Source: Bradyrhizobium macuxiense
GTDB lineage: Bacteria; Pseudomonadota; Alphaproteobacteria; Rhizobiales; Xanthobacteraceae
DNA length: 64,000 nucleotides
Assembly: GCF_007993935.1 (NCBI RefSeq)
Contig: NZ_VITY01000006.1
Span: forward strand, 186,001 to 250,000
Direction: 5' to 3'
In this document: positions 16,408-25,741 of the stretch, one piece after another
How positions within the stretch are numbered: the stretch's first letter is position 1
Layout of the letters: each line of letters begins with the position of its first letter
The notes under the pieces: model-generated
Databases searched by the model: none
What the model was told of the DNA's origin: nothing
What the model saw: the letters and a program-made list of their open reading frames with translations, nothing else
Translations under genes and position numbers: made by a program

Positions 16408-17340
16408 TTAACCCCACGGCCCGCGTTGGCCTGACGATCCGCCCCACGGGCTCCGCGGCGGGTAGCTCGCACCAGCCGGGCGCGGCGCGGTCTGGGTGCC
16501 GAGCTCGGCGGCGAGCTGCTGCAGCGCGGCGATGCGGTTCGCGGTCGAGGGATGGGTGGCGAACAGATTGTCGACGCCGTGGCCCGACAGCGGGTTGATG
16601 ATGAACATGTGCGCGGTGGCCGGATTGCGCTCGGCTTCCATGTTCGGCACCTGATGCGCCGAATTCTCGATCTTCGCGAGCGCAGACGCCAGCCACATCG
16701 GCTGACCGACGATGCGCGCGCCATAATTGTCGGCGGCGTATTCGCGGGTGCGGCTGATCGCCATCTGCACCAGCATGGCGCCGAGCGGCGCCAGGATCAT
16801 CATCGCGATCGAGCCTATGATGCCGGGGCCGTTGTTGTTACGGTTGCCGCCGAAGAACATGCCGAACTGCGCCAGCATCGAGATCGCGCCGGCGATCGTC
16901 GCCGTGATCGTCATGGTCAGCGTGTCGTGATGCTTGATATGCGCAAGCTCGTGCGCGATCACGCCGGCGAGCTCCTCGCGGCTGAGCTGCTGCATCAACC
17001 CCGTAGTGACGGCAACCGCAGCGTTCTCCGGATTGCGGCCAGTCGCGAACGCATTGGGCTGCGCCTCGTCCATCACGAACACGCGCGGCATCGGGAGCGC
17101 CGCGCGCTGCGCGAGCTCGGCGACGAGATTGTAAAGGTCCGGCGCCGAGCGCGCGTCGACCTGATGGGCGCCGTACATCGACAGCACCATGCGATCGGAA
17201 TTCCAGTAGGTGAACAGGTTTGTCGCAGCCGCGACGATCAGCGCGATCACGGCGCCGGTGCCGCCGCCGATCAGATAGCCGACGCCCATGAACAGCGCGG
17301 TGAGGCCGGCAAGCAGGAGCGCGGTACGAAAATAGTTCAT
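16408..17340 (-). CDS. htpX: Zinc metalloprotease HtpX
   Basis: The 310-residue inner-membrane protein has two N-terminal hydrophobic segments ([35 protein letters not shown]), the zinc motif HELAH (from [14 protein letters not shown]), and two further hydrophobic segments. The third zinc ligand region is [11 protein letters not shown]. HtpX is an M48-family protease that removes misfolded membrane proteins alongside FtsH. The C-terminus is Pro/Gly rich. The ATG at 17340 has CAGGGAACCACG before it. The gene looks monocistronic. Confidence 0.93.
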   Translation of the reverse strand: MNYFRTALLLAGLTALFMGVGYLIGGGTGAVIALIVAAATNLFTYWNSDRMVLSMYGAHQVDARSAPDLYNLVAELAQRAALPMPRVFVMDEAQPNAFATGRNPENAAVAVTTGLMQQLSREELAGVIAHELAHIKHHDTLTMTITATIAGAISMLAQFGMFFGGNRNNNGPGIIGSIAMMILAPLGAMLVQMAISRTREYAADNYGARIVGQPMWLASALAKIENSAHQVPNMEAERNPATAHMFIINPLSGHGVDNLFATHPSTANRIAALQQLAAELGTQTAPRPAGASYPPRSPWGGSSGQRGPWG

Positions 17341-17478
17341 CGTGGTTCCCTGACGGCAGGCGGAATGCTGCCACAATCGACGCCGCTGAGGTAGGGATTT
17401 TGCCGCCGACGCCGCAAGAGGAACCCGTGCGTCGCAGCGCCGCGGCGCGGATTAACGATTGGTCATGTGCGGCGATCC

Positions 17479-17566
17479 GTAGCCCGGATGGAGCGCAGCG
17501 CAATCCGGGAGCGATGCCTCACCCCGCGACCTGATCCGGGATTACGCTTCGCTTCATCCGGGCTAC
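17479..17566. repeat. Intergenic palindrome, family A copy 2
   Basis: It begins gtagcccggatggagcgcag and ends gcttcatccgggctac, with outer arms matching the copy at 4440. Confidence 0.85.
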
Positions 17567-17594
17567 TCGCTACGAGGTCGCTACGAAAGCGCGT

Positions 17595-19247
17595 CTACTC
17601 CGCCGGCACCTGCGCGAGCCGTGTCCGCCGCTCGCGCAGCGCAACCCGCAGCATGCGGGCGAGCTGGGCCCGGCTGTAGGGCTTTCCGAGGAACAGGATG
17701 CCCTGCTCGAGCTTGCCGTCCTGGTCGATGGCGTTCTCGGTGTAGCCCGATGTGAACAGCACGCGCAGCCCGGGGCGGCGCCGCTCGGCCTCGGTGGCAA
17801 GCTCGCGCCCGTTCATCGCGCCGGGCATGATGACGTCGGTGAACAGGAGGTCAACCGGCGCGCCGCTATCGAGCACGGCGAGCGCCTCGGCACCGCTATT
17901 GGCCGACAGCGTGGTGTAGCCGAGGCTCTCGATCTGGGTCAGCACGTAGGAGCGCACCAGCCTGTCGTCCTCGACGACGAGCACGATCTCTTGCGCGCCG
18001 CGCGCCTCCGGCTGCCGCGGCTCGGGCACCGCGGCCGGCGAGACCGCCGCCGCGCGCGGCAGATAGAGCATGACCCTGGTGCCGCGGCCGAGCTCGCTGT
18101 CGAGCACGATGTGCCCGTTCGACTGCTTGACGAAGCCGTAGACCATGCTGAGACCCAGCCCAGTGCCCTTGCCGACGTCCTTGGTGGTGAAGAACGGCTC
18201 GAACACCTTGGCGAGATCGGCTTCCGCGATGCCTTGGCCGTTGTCGATCAGCGCGATCGCAATGTAATCGCCGGCGGCGAGCCCGTCATGGCCGTGCACA
18301 TCAGACGGCTTGAGCTCGGCGGTGCGGGTCTCGATCCGCAGCTGGCCGCCCTTCGGCATCGCGTCGCGCGCGTTCAGCGCGAGATTGATGATCGCGGTGA
18401 CCAGCTGGTTGGAATCGACCAGCGCGCGCGGCAGATCGGGCATCGGGTGAAAATCGATATCGACATGATCGCCGATGGTCGGTCGCAGCAGCTCGATGGT
18501 GTCGACCATCAACGCGTTGACGTCGACGTCGCTCGGCTGCAGCGGCTGCTTGCGCGCGAAGGCGAGCAGATGCCGCGTCAGCGATGCGCCGCGCTCGGCG
18601 GCGTCGCGGATCAGGGCGGTGATCTCGGTGAGCTGGCGGTTGTGGGTGACCGCCTCGGCCAGGATGTCGATGGTCCCGGTGATGACGGTGAGGATGTTGT
18701 TGAAGTCGTGCGCGATGCCGCCGGTGAGCTGGCCGACCGCTTCCATCTTCTGCGCCTGGCGGATCTTGTTCTCATTGACCTCGGCCTCGCGGAAACGCTC
18801 GAGCAGGAATTCCGAGTGCTGGCGCTGCCGTTCCTCCTCGGCGAGCGCGATATGCGCCTCGCGCAGTTGCGCCTCGGTCGGGATCGCCAGGATCTTCGGG
18901 ATCAGCGGCCACAGCAGCACCGCGGTGAAGATCGAGGCGATTGCGGTCAGCGCCTTGAGCAGGCCTTCGAGACCGTAGATCGGCACCCACAGCGTGTAGA
19001 TCGAGAACACATGGGTGAGACCGCAGGCCAGGATGAAGGCGGCGAACGGCCAAGCCATCCAGCCGAACTGGAAGTCGCGCCGCTTGGAGACGAGGATCGC
19101 CAGCGCAAACGGGATCGAAAAATACGAAGCGGCAATGATGGCGTCTGAAATCACATGCAGCCAGATCAGCTCGGGCTCCCACAACAGGCAGATGCCGTGT
19201 GGCGAAAATGTCGACGAATCCAACAGACGCTCGAGAAAGCTCCACAT
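17595..19247 (-). CDS. Hybrid histidine kinase with ethylene-receptor-like membrane sensor
   Basis: The 550-residue protein has three transmembrane helices (~residues 28-115), then a coiled linker, a HisKA domain with the phospho-acceptor in GGIAHDFNN (His180), an HATPase domain (N box [10 protein letters not shown] boxes DNGQGI and GKGTGLGLS) and a C-terminal receiver with acceptor Asp in [10 protein letters not shown]. The sensor matches plant ETR1 at its ethylene/copper-site residues with a constant offset of ten: Asp35, Tyr42, Ile45, Pro46, Ile72, Cys75 and His79 (ACGLTHVF). Unlike ETR1 there is no GAF domain. The ATG at 19247 was chosen over an upstream GTG (19280) because CCCGGAGGGACCC precedes it. 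Ligand binding is inferred, not shown. Confidence 0.88.
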   Translation of the reverse strand: MWSFLERLLDSSTFSPHGICLLWEPELIWLHVISDAIIAASYFSIPFALAILVSKRRDFQFGWMAWPFAAFILACGLTHVFSIYTLWVPIYGLEGLLKALTAIASIFTAVLLWPLIPKILAIPTEAQLREAHIALAEEERQRQHSEFLLERFREAEVNENKIRQAQKMEAVGQLTGGIAHDFNNILTVITGTIDILAEAVTHNRQLTEITALIRDAAERGASLTRHLLAFARKQPLQPSDVDVNALMVDTIELLRPTIGDHVDIDFHPMPDLPRALVDSNQLVTAIINLALNARDAMPKGGQLRIETRTAELKPSDVHGHDGLAAGDYIAIALIDNGQGIAEADLAKVFEPFFTTKDVGKGTGLGLSMVYGFVKQSNGHIVLDSELGRGTRVMLYLPRAAAVSPAAVPEPRQPEARGAQEIVLVVEDDRLVRSYVLTQIESLGYTTLSANSGAEALAVLDSGAPVDLLFTDVIMPGAMNGRELATEAERRRPGLRVLFTSGYTENAIDQDGKLEQGILFLGKPYSRAQLARMLRVALRERRTRLAQVPAE

Positions 19248-19435
19248 GGGTCCCTCCGGGCGCGATCGATCCGCCGACACCCCTGCCCGCGAATCATCGG
19301 CCGATCATGGCGGCGGCACTTCAACCTGCCTTAGCCCAATTGGTCCAAGGCCCGCACCCCCGTTGTTGCCCGGTGTCAGCCTGGTGTATGCAGATCGGGC
19401 CTGAAATCCCCCTTTTTCCCCAGCCGGTGACATCG

Positions 19436-20782
19436 ATGCCAGCATCTTCCCTCCGCGCCCCGATCATGATCGCAGCGATCGCGGGGGCGCTGGCGCTCTC
19501 CTCGCTCGGTCAGGCGCAGCAGTTGCTGCCCAACCCCGCGGGGCCCGCGCCAGTCAGGCCGCGCCCGCCGGCGGCGGCCTCACCCAGGGCTGCGTCCTGC
19601 CACAACGGGCAAAACTTCGATCGCTTCCTCGCCGAGCTGAAGCAGAAGGCGGTCGCCGCCGGCGTCTCGCAGCGCACGATCGCTGAGGCCGCGCCGTACC
19701 TGGTCTACGACCAGGGCATCGTCAACCGCGACCGCGGCCAGCGCGTGTTCGGGCAGATATTCACCCAGTTCGCCGGCCGCATGGCCGCGAATTATCGCAT
19801 GCAGCAGGGCCAGCAATACATCCGGACCTATGCGGCCGCGTTCGCGCGTGCCGAGAAGGAGTATGGCGTGCCGCCGGCTGTCATCGCCGCGTTCTGGGGG
19901 CTGGAGAGCGATTTCGGCGCCCAGATGGGCAATCTGCCGACGCTGAAATCGCTGGTGTCGCTGGCCTATGACTGCCGCCGCTCGGAGATGTTCCAGGGCG
20001 AGACCATCGCGGCGCTGAAGATCATCGAGCGCGGCGACCTGACGCCCGACGAGATGATCGGCTCATGGGCCGGCGAACTCGGGCAGACGCAATTCCTGCC
20101 GACGCACTATTTCAACTATGCCGTCGACTATGACGGCGACGGCCATCGCAATCTGCTCGCGAGCGGTCCCGACGTGATCGGCTCGACCGCGAACTACATC
20201 GCCAACGGATTGAAGTGGCGGCGCGGCGAGCCGTGGCTGCAGGAGGTGCGCGTGCCGCAGGCCGCGAATTTTCCGTGGGACCAGGCCGACCTCACCGTCA
20301 AGCTGCCGCGCTCGAAATGGGTTGCGCTCGGCGTGACTCTGACCGACGGCAAGGCGCTGCCAAGTGACGAGCTTCCGGCCTCGCTGCTGCTGCCGATGGG
20401 CCGCATGGGTCCAGCGTTCCTCGCTTATCCGAATTTCGCCGCCTACACCGAGTGGAATAACTCGCTGATCTACTCGACCACCGCCGGTTATCTCGCCGGC
20501 CGCATCGCGGGCGCACCGCCGATGCAGCGGCCGCACGCCCCGGTCGCGCAGCTGCCGTTTGGCGAGATCAAGGAGCTGCAGGGGCTCTTGGCGCGCGCCG
20601 GCTACGACGTCGGCAAGATCGACGGCGTGATGGGCCAAGCGAGCCGCAGCGCGGTGAAGGCGATGCAGATGAAATACGGCCTGCCTGCGGATTCCTGGCC
20701 GACCGCGGAGCTGCTCGCGCGGATGCGCGGCGGCGGTCGCACCCAGCCGGCCGCGGACGCCGCGATGCCGGGGATGCGGTAG
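19436..20782 (+). CDS. Lytic murein transglycosylase (MltB family) with peptidoglycan-binding domain
   Basis: The 448-residue product has a signal peptide (APIMIAAIAGALALSSLGQAQ), a proline-rich segment, then the SLT-type catalytic domain with the glutamate in FWGLESDFG and the following GELGQTQFLPTHY. A C-terminal peptidoglycan-binding domain begins at EIKELQGLLARAGYDVGKID. It cleaves glycan strands in the periplasm, forming 1,6-anhydro ends. The ATG at 19436 was chosen because it begins the signal peptide; 19466 is an alternative. The gene is divergent from the hybrid kinase gene, whose start lies ~190 bases away. Confidence 0.9.
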   Translation: MPASSLRAPIMIAAIAGALALSSLGQAQQLLPNPAGPAPVRPRPPAAASPRAASCHNGQNFDRFLAELKQKAVAAGVSQRTIAEAAPYLVYDQGIVNRDRGQRVFGQIFTQFAGRMAANYRMQQGQQYIRTYAAAFARAEKEYGVPPAVIAAFWGLESDFGAQMGNLPTLKSLVSLAYDCRRSEMFQGETIAALKIIERGDLTPDEMIGSWAGELGQTQFLPTHYFNYAVDYDGDGHRNLLASGPDVIGSTANYIANGLKWRRGEPWLQEVRVPQAANFPWDQADLTVKLPRSKWVALGVTLTDGKALPSDELPASLLLPMGRMGPAFLAYPNFAAYTEWNNSLIYSTTAGYLAGRIAGAPPMQRPHAPVAQLPFGEIKELQGLLARAGYDVGKIDGVMGQASRSAVKAMQMKYGLPADSWPTAELLARMRGGGRTQPAADAAMPGMR

Positions 20783-20799
20783 TCCCGCTCTCACTTTCC

Positions 20800-20881
20800 G
20801 TAGCCCGGATGTAGCGAAGCGGAATCCGGGAAGACAACCGAACGTGGCTCCCCGGATTGCGCTGCGCTTCATCCGGGCTAC
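20800..20881. repeat. Intergenic palindrome, family A copy 3
   Basis: It begins gtagcccggatgtagcgaag and ends gcgcttcatccgggctac. It is directly followed by a family C element. Confidence 0.85.
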
Positions 20882-20894
20882 GCCGTCTTTTTTC

Positions 20895-20996
20895 CCCGTC
20901 ACCCTGAGGAGCGCGCAGCGCGTCTCGAAGGGTCGACGGCCACCGGCCGGGCCGTGCATCCTTCGAGACGCGCTTCGCGCTCCTCAGGATGACGGG
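20895..20996. repeat. Intergenic palindrome, family C copy 1
   Basis: It begins cccgtcaccctgaggagcgc and ends gcgctcctcaggatgacggg, with inner tctcgaagggt and atccttcgaga. A second copy lies at 33677. Confidence 0.85.
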
Positions 20997-21128
20997 ATTG
21001 AGAAAGCGCCACGGAAATATTTGACCAAGTGTTACAGCCTCCCGCAGTTGTATTCTTCCAACCGCGCCCCATTTGCAGCATCGCCGTTCGGTAACATCCG
21101 GACTTTCATCAGCACCAGGGAGCATCAC

Positions 21129-21632
21129 ATGTCCTTCCATGACGCCGTCGTCCCCGCATATTTGCAGATCCTAAGCAGCCTCACCGGCGAGTTGACCAAG
21201 GCCGAGGCGCATTGCGAAGCGAAGAAGATCGCGCCCGAGGTGCTGCTGGCATCGCGGCTCTATCCGGACATGCTGCCGCTGACGAAGCAGATCCAGCTGG
21301 TCTGCGATCACGCCGCACGCGGCTGCGCGCGGCTGACGCACAGCGAGGTGCCGTCAACGCCCGACACCGAGAAGAGCTTCGGCGAACTGAAGCAGCGGCT
21401 GGCGAAGACGATCGACTATGTGAAGTCGTTCAAGCCGGAGCAGTTCGAAGGCGGCGACGCCAAGGACGTCACCTTCCCGATCGGCCCCGACCGCACCATG
21501 ACCTTGAAGGGCCAGCAGTTCCTCAGCGCGTTCTCGTTCCCGAACTTCTATTTCCACGCCGTGACCGCGCACGGCATCCTGCGCCACAACGGCGTCGAGG
21601 TCGGCAAGCGCGATTTCCTCGGCGCGAGCTGA
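21129..21632 (+). CDS. DUF1993 family protein
   Basis: This 167-residue protein matches DUF1993: an N-terminal helix FHDAVVPAYLQILSSLTGEL, the LLASRLYPDMLPLTKQIQ segment, and a C-terminal FYFHAVTAHGILRHNGVEVG. The fold is expected to be a DinB-like four-helix bundle; the paired histidines could bind metal but no function is known. The ATG at 21129 is preceded by CCAGGGAGCATCAC, giving a ribosome site. The gene lies 108 bases before the SDR gene on the same strand. Confidence 0.87.
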   Translation: MSFHDAVVPAYLQILSSLTGELTKAEAHCEAKKIAPEVLLASRLYPDMLPLTKQIQLVCDHAARGCARLTHSEVPSTPDTEKSFGELKQRLAKTIDYVKSFKPEQFEGGDAKDVTFPIGPDRTMTLKGQQFLSAFSFPNFYFHAVTAHGILRHNGVEVGKRDFLGAS

Positions 21633-21740
21633 CGCGATATTCCCCGTCGCGGGATTTTCCCGCTGCGGCGGATACGTCGCCTCACCAGCGCAGCCGTGCT
21701 ACTGCTCCCTGACAACAACAAGACGTCAGGGAGCACGCCA

Positions 21741-22601
21741 ATGTCGACCACAACCCACGCACCGAAAGCCATCGATCCCTCCTCGTCGCTGCACGCCGAA
21801 GCGCTGGGATTGGCGAAGAACCACGGCCGCCTCACCGGCCGCCGTATCATCGTGGTCGGTGCGGGACAGCGCACAATCGTCGACGAGGAACCGCCAATCG
21901 GCAACGGCCGCGCCATGAGCGTGCTGTTCGCGCGCGAGGGCGCCGCGGTCGCCTGCCTCGACGTCAACAAGGACGCCGCCGACGGCACCGTCGCGCAGAT
22001 CACAAAGGAAGGCGGCAAGGCCTTTACCGATGTGGTCGATGTCTCCGACGTCGCGGCGATCGCGCCCGCGGTCGAACGCTGCGCGCAAAAGCTCGGCGGG
22101 CTCGACGGGCTGGCGCTCAATGTCGGCATTTCCTCCGGCCTGTCATTGCCCAAGATGACGGCGGAAGCCTGGGACCGCGACTACGCCGTCAATGTGCGCA
22201 GCCACATGCTGTTCGCGCAGAAGGCGCTCGAGCTGATGGCGCCGGGCGGCGCGATCATCCTGATCTCGTCGATGGCGAGCCAGCGCGCCGGCGGCCGCAA
22301 CCCGGCCTATGAATCCTCCAAGGCGGCGCAGATCGCGCTCGGACGGGCGATTGCGCGGGCCGGCGAGGACAAGGGCATTCGCTGCAATGTGATCGCGCCC
22401 GGCTTCATGGATACCCCGATGGGCCGCGACGCCAGCCGCAGGCGATCGGATCGCGCCTTGACAGTGCCTTTCGGCCGCCAGGGCACCGGCTGGGAGGTCG
22501 CCTATTCTGCGCTGTTCCTGATTTCGAATGAATCCTCCTATGTGAACGCGCACACTCTGTTCCTCGATGCCGGCCACATGGGCGGAATCGTGCGCGGCTG
22601 A
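21741..22601 (+). CDS. SDR-family oxidoreductase with an insertion in the cofactor motif
   Basis: The 286-residue protein is a classical-type short-chain dehydrogenase: LNVGIS for the Asn/NAG region, ILISSMAS for the catalytic Ser and YESSK for the Tyr-x3-Lys pair. The usual TGxxxGIG motif is replaced by VGAGQRTIVDEEPPIGNG, so the glycine motif is split by an insertion of about eight residues. The N-terminus before it is also extended. The substrate is unknown. The ATG at 21741 follows CAGGGAGCACGCCA. The OYE gene follows after 75 bases; the two may form a redox operon. Confidence 0.85.
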   Translation: MSTTTHAPKAIDPSSSLHAEALGLAKNHGRLTGRRIIVVGAGQRTIVDEEPPIGNGRAMSVLFAREGAAVACLDVNKDAADGTVAQITKEGGKAFTDVVDVSDVAAIAPAVERCAQKLGGLDGLALNVGISSGLSLPKMTAEAWDRDYAVNVRSHMLFAQKALELMAPGGAIILISSMASQRAGGRNPAYESSKAAQIALGRAIARAGEDKGIRCNVIAPGFMDTPMGRDASRRRSDRALTVPFGRQGTGWEVAYSALFLISNESSYVNAHTLFLDAGHMGGIVRG

Positions 22602-22676
22602 TCTGCGGACGGGCCATTGCGCTCGTCGCCGCAATGCACAACTCTCCCTCATCGATCATTGTCTGGAACATTTCAC

Positions 22677-23780
22677 ATGAGCCAATCGACCAAACTCCTC
22701 GAGCCTTACAAGCTGGGCGCGCTGACCTTGCCGAACCGCCTGGTGATGGCGCCACTGACGCGCAACCGCGCGGTGCCGCCGGGCATGGTGCCGAGCCCGC
22801 TCGCGGTGGACTATTACGGCCAGCGCGCCTCCGCCGGCCTCCTGATCACCGAGGCGAGCCAGGTCTCGCAGCAGGGCCAGGGCTATCAGGACACGCCCGG
22901 CATCTATTCGAAGGAACAGGTCGAAGCCTGGCGCAAGGTCACCGATCGCGTGCATGAGCGCGGCGGCCGCATCTTCATCCAGATCTGGCATGTCGGCCGC
23001 ATCTCGCATACCTCGCTGCAGCCGAACGGCGGCGCGCCGGTGGCGCCGAGCGCGATCCGCGCCAAGACCAAGACCTTCGTGAACGGCACCTTCGCCGACG
23101 TGTCCGAGCCGCGCGCGCTCGAACTGTCGGAAATCCCTGGGATCATCGAGGACTTCAAGCGCGGCACCGCGAATGCGCTGGCGGCCGGCTTCGACGGCGT
23201 CGAGATCCACGGCGCCAACGGCTATCTGCTCGACCAGTTCGCCCGGGACAGCACCAACAAGCGCACTGACGCCTATGGCGGCTCGATCGAGAAGCGCGCG
23301 CAGCTGATGCTGGAAGTCTCCAAGGCGGTCGCTAAAGAGGCCGGCGCCGACCGCACCGGCATCCGCATCTCGCCGGTGACGCCGGCCAACGACGTCTCCG
23401 ATTCCAATCCGCAGCCGCTGTTCGACCACATCGTCGACCAACTCAACGCGTTGAAGCTGACCTATATCCACGTCATCGAGGGCGCGACCGGCGGCCCGCG
23501 CGACAATTTGGCCTTCGACTACGCTTCGCTGCGCAAGCGCTTCAAGCAGACTTACATCGCCAACAACGGCTACGACTTCGCGCTGGCGGAGAAGGTGCTG
23601 GAGGCAGACGCGGCCGATTTGATCGCATTCGGCAAGCCATTCATCTCCAACCCCGACCTGGTCGAGCGGCTGAAGGCCGGCGCCCCGCTCAACGAATGGG
23701 ACAAGGCGACCTTCTATGGCGGCGGCGCCAAGGGCTACACCGACTATCCAACGCTGAAGGCGACCGAACCGGCGGAGTAA
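22677..23780 (+). CDS. Alkene reductase, Old Yellow Enzyme family
   Basis: The 367-residue protein is an FMN-dependent (beta/alpha)8 enzyme of the NemA/OYE group. Diagnostic parts are LPNRLVMAPLTRNRA near the N-terminus, QIWHVGRISH, EIHGANGYLLDQF with the His/Asn pair that binds the substrate carbonyl, and DLIAFGKPFISNPDLV at the C-terminal flavin-phosphate region. Such enzymes reduce activated alkenes or nitro compounds with NAD(P)H. The start at 22677 begins the conserved protein. The upstream SDR gene may supply or consume related substrates. Confidence 0.92.
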   Translation: MSQSTKLLEPYKLGALTLPNRLVMAPLTRNRAVPPGMVPSPLAVDYYGQRASAGLLITEASQVSQQGQGYQDTPGIYSKEQVEAWRKVTDRVHERGGRIFIQIWHVGRISHTSLQPNGGAPVAPSAIRAKTKTFVNGTFADVSEPRALELSEIPGIIEDFKRGTANALAAGFDGVEIHGANGYLLDQFARDSTNKRTDAYGGSIEKRAQLMLEVSKAVAKEAGADRTGIRISPVTPANDVSDSNPQPLFDHIVDQLNALKLTYIHVIEGATGGPRDNLAFDYASLRKRFKQTYIANNGYDFALAEKVLEADAADLIAFGKPFISNPDLVERLKAGAPLNEWDKATFYGGGAKGYTDYPTLKATEPAE

Positions 23781-23803
23781 AGTCAGCCTCGCTGCCTCGC
23801 GAT

Positions 23804-23889
23804 CGTCATTGCGAGGAGCCAAGCGACGAAGCAATCCATGCTTCGTATTCTGCGGCGCGATGGATTGCTTCGCTTCGCTCGCAATGACG
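23804..23889. repeat. Intergenic palindrome, family B copy 1
   Basis: It begins cgtcattgcgaggagccaag and ends gcttcgctcgcaatgacg, with inner gcaatccat and atggattgc. Similar copies lie at 48626 and 51628. Confidence 0.85.
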
Positions 23890-23899
23890 GAAACAGAAC

Positions 23900-23925
23900 G
23901 GCCGGGATCGCTCCCGGCCCTTTTT
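23900..23925 (+). terminator. Rho-independent terminator after the OYE gene
   Basis: The stem ggccggga/tcccggcc with loop tcgc (23900-23919) is followed by cttttt. This is the best-formed terminator in the window on the plus strand. Confidence 0.85.
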
Positions 23926-24024
23926 CATTGCGCACCATCGGATTTCTATGCATCGACGCCCTCGCGGCACGACAAGCGCTGGCCTCGACCTCCGGCACCG
24001 CATAGCATGGTGCGCATCGAGAGC

Positions 24025-24858
24025 ATGACACGGTCACATGCGGGAATGAGCAAGGACAACGCCGAGGATATCGTTCGACGCGCGACCGCTGCCTACAACA
24101 GCGGCCGGCACGACGAGGCGATCGCGCTTTGCGAGCGCGGCCTTTCACGTCAGCCCGGCGAACCGATGCTGAGCCATCTGCTGGCGGCCGTGCTGTTTGC
24201 CAAAGGCGAGATCGCGCCGGCCCGCAGGCATGTCGAGACCAGCCTGGCGCGGCGTCCCGACAATGCCGCGGCGCGGCTGCTGGCCGGCCGCCTCGCCCGC
24301 TCCGGCGGCGAATTCGATGCGGCGCTGGCGCATCTCGAGCGCGCCATCGCGCTGAAGCCGCAGCGCGATGCCTTCGTCGAGAAGGCGCGCACGCTGGATC
24401 TGGCCAGCCGCAAGGGACAGGCGCGCGAGGCCTGGGAGGCGATCCTCAAGGCCATCCCGGAGCATCAGGAAGCCAATGCGCGCCTCGGGCGGCTGGCCTG
24501 GGAGGATGGCGAGCTCGCCAAGGCTGCAAGCCTGCTTGCGCGCGCCACCGCGAGCCCGGCGCCCGCATCGGTATGGTTTGATCTCGGCGTGGCAAAGCAG
24601 GATCTGCGCGACCATGATGGCGCGGCACACGCCTATCGCACGGCGCTCGAGATCAAGCCGGACTATGCCGAGGCGGCACTCAATCTCGGGATCGCGCTGC
24701 AGGAGGACGGCAAGCCCGACGCCGCGATGCAGGCCTTTGCGCGCGCCTACGGCCTGCGTCCAAAACTGTTCGGATCAATCGCGATGGCGCTGACCTCGGC
24801 CCCGCATGGCCGCCTGTGGCTCGATGAGGGCGCGCTGCGCGCGGCCTTAAGTAACTAG
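24025..24858 (+). CDS. Tetratricopeptide-repeat protein
   Basis: About seven TPR-like helix pairs fill this 277-residue protein, for example AYNSGRHDEAIALCERGLSR, LARSGGEFDAALAHLERAIA and LGVAKQDLRDHDGAAHAYRT. TPR proteins are scaffolds for protein-protein contacts; no enzymatic domain or signal peptide is seen, so it is probably cytoplasmic. The start is uncertain: in-frame ATGs at 24007, 24025 and 24046 all lack a strong ribosome site; 24025 is a compromise. The stop overlaps the convergent gene by 12 bases. Confidence 0.8.
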   Translation: MTRSHAGMSKDNAEDIVRRATAAYNSGRHDEAIALCERGLSRQPGEPMLSHLLAAVLFAKGEIAPARRHVETSLARRPDNAAARLLAGRLARSGGEFDAALAHLERAIALKPQRDAFVEKARTLDLASRKGQAREAWEAILKAIPEHQEANARLGRLAWEDGELAKAASLLARATASPAPASVWFDLGVAKQDLRDHDGAAHAYRTALEIKPDYAEAALNLGIALQEDGKPDAAMQAFARAYGLRPKLFGSIAMALTSAPHGRLWLDEGALRAALSN

Positions 24859-25557
24859 CCGCCCGCGCTTGGCACGGAAATGCTTGCGGTAGACATTGGG
24901 CGCGGCCAGCACTTCGCCGACCACTTTTGCATAGGCTTCGCGGTGTGCGTCGTCGAAGGCTTCGAACACCAGTTCGGGCGCTTCGCGCGGCACGGCGAAG
25001 CATTGCGCGACCGGCGTTCCTTTCGGCAATACACCGGCAAAATCAGGCTGGGTCCAGACCGCCGGGAAATTGATCCCGCCGTCGTGAAACCGGTCGGCGT
25101 CAACGAGGCCCGAGATCAGCCGGAACGGCAAGTCGTCGCGATTGACCGGATGCGTCGCGAACAGCGACCAGCCCGGTTCGAGCTCGATGGTCCAGAAGCT
25201 GTTGAATTTCAGCGCGGCCTGGCCGTTGGCGAACGGCGCGCCGGCAAACTGCGCGACGGGATGGAAGCTGAGCGGCGCGCGCGGATGACCTTGCGTTGCC
25301 GGCTCCGGAATGTCCCAGTCCCAAGCGAACGCGCCGTGCTCGACCCTGATATCGCAGGGCAGCGGGATCATGACCCCGTAGGCCATCGCATCGACGAAGG
25401 GCGGGCATTGCTTGACCGTGCGGATGTCGCGGTCGTGGATCTCGGAATGCGCCTTCGCCGGCATCGCGCGCAGCCAATCGGGCAACGCAGTGCGGGCCGG
25501 GAACGGCCGCGGCAGATGCTCGGCAAGCCGCGGATCACAGCGAAAGATCATGCGCAT
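24847..25557 (-). CDS. Conserved hypothetical protein, 236 residues
   Basis: I do not recognise a named domain with certainty. The protein is soluble, rich in aromatic residues and proline, with the block KQCPPFVDAMAYGVMIPLP followed by FAWDWDIPEP and a later FNSFWTIELEPGWSLF. This pattern (Cys-Pro-Pro, then an amphipathic strand pair) resembles DUF6065-type proteins of unknown function. No signal peptide is seen. The ATG at 25557 has GGGAGTTCACC before it, a good ribosome site. It is convergent with the TPR gene. Confidence 0.72.
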   Translation of the reverse strand: MRMIFRCDPRLAEHLPRPFPARTALPDWLRAMPAKAHSEIHDRDIRTVKQCPPFVDAMAYGVMIPLPCDIRVEHGAFAWDWDIPEPATQGHPRAPLSFHPVAQFAGAPFANGQAALKFNSFWTIELEPGWSLFATHPVNRDDLPFRLISGLVDADRFHDGGINFPAVWTQPDFAGVLPKGTPVAQCFAVPREAPELVFEAFDDAHREAYAKVVGEVLAAPNVYRKHFRAKRGRLVT

Positions 25558-25672
25558 GGTGAACTCCCGGGATCATGATGCGATGACAAGGCGACGCATG
25601 ATGACCTCATCGCGCTATTTGAGCACAATCCCGAAAGGCGCTCCACTCTTCCGGATACAGGCGTCGATCAAG

Positions 25673-25698
25673 CAAAAAGGCCGGGATCGCTCCCGGCC
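25673..25698 (-). terminator. Rho-independent terminator of the glp operon
   Basis: On the minus strand the stem GGCCGGGA/TCCCGGCC (25679-25698) is followed by TTTTT. It lies 44 bases after the stop codon of the substrate-binding protein gene and marks the end of the glp operon. Confidence 0.85.
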
Positions 25699-25741
25699 TT
25701 CTGTAGTTTGCGGATGGCGTGGGCGGTCAAGCCTTGCCGCC

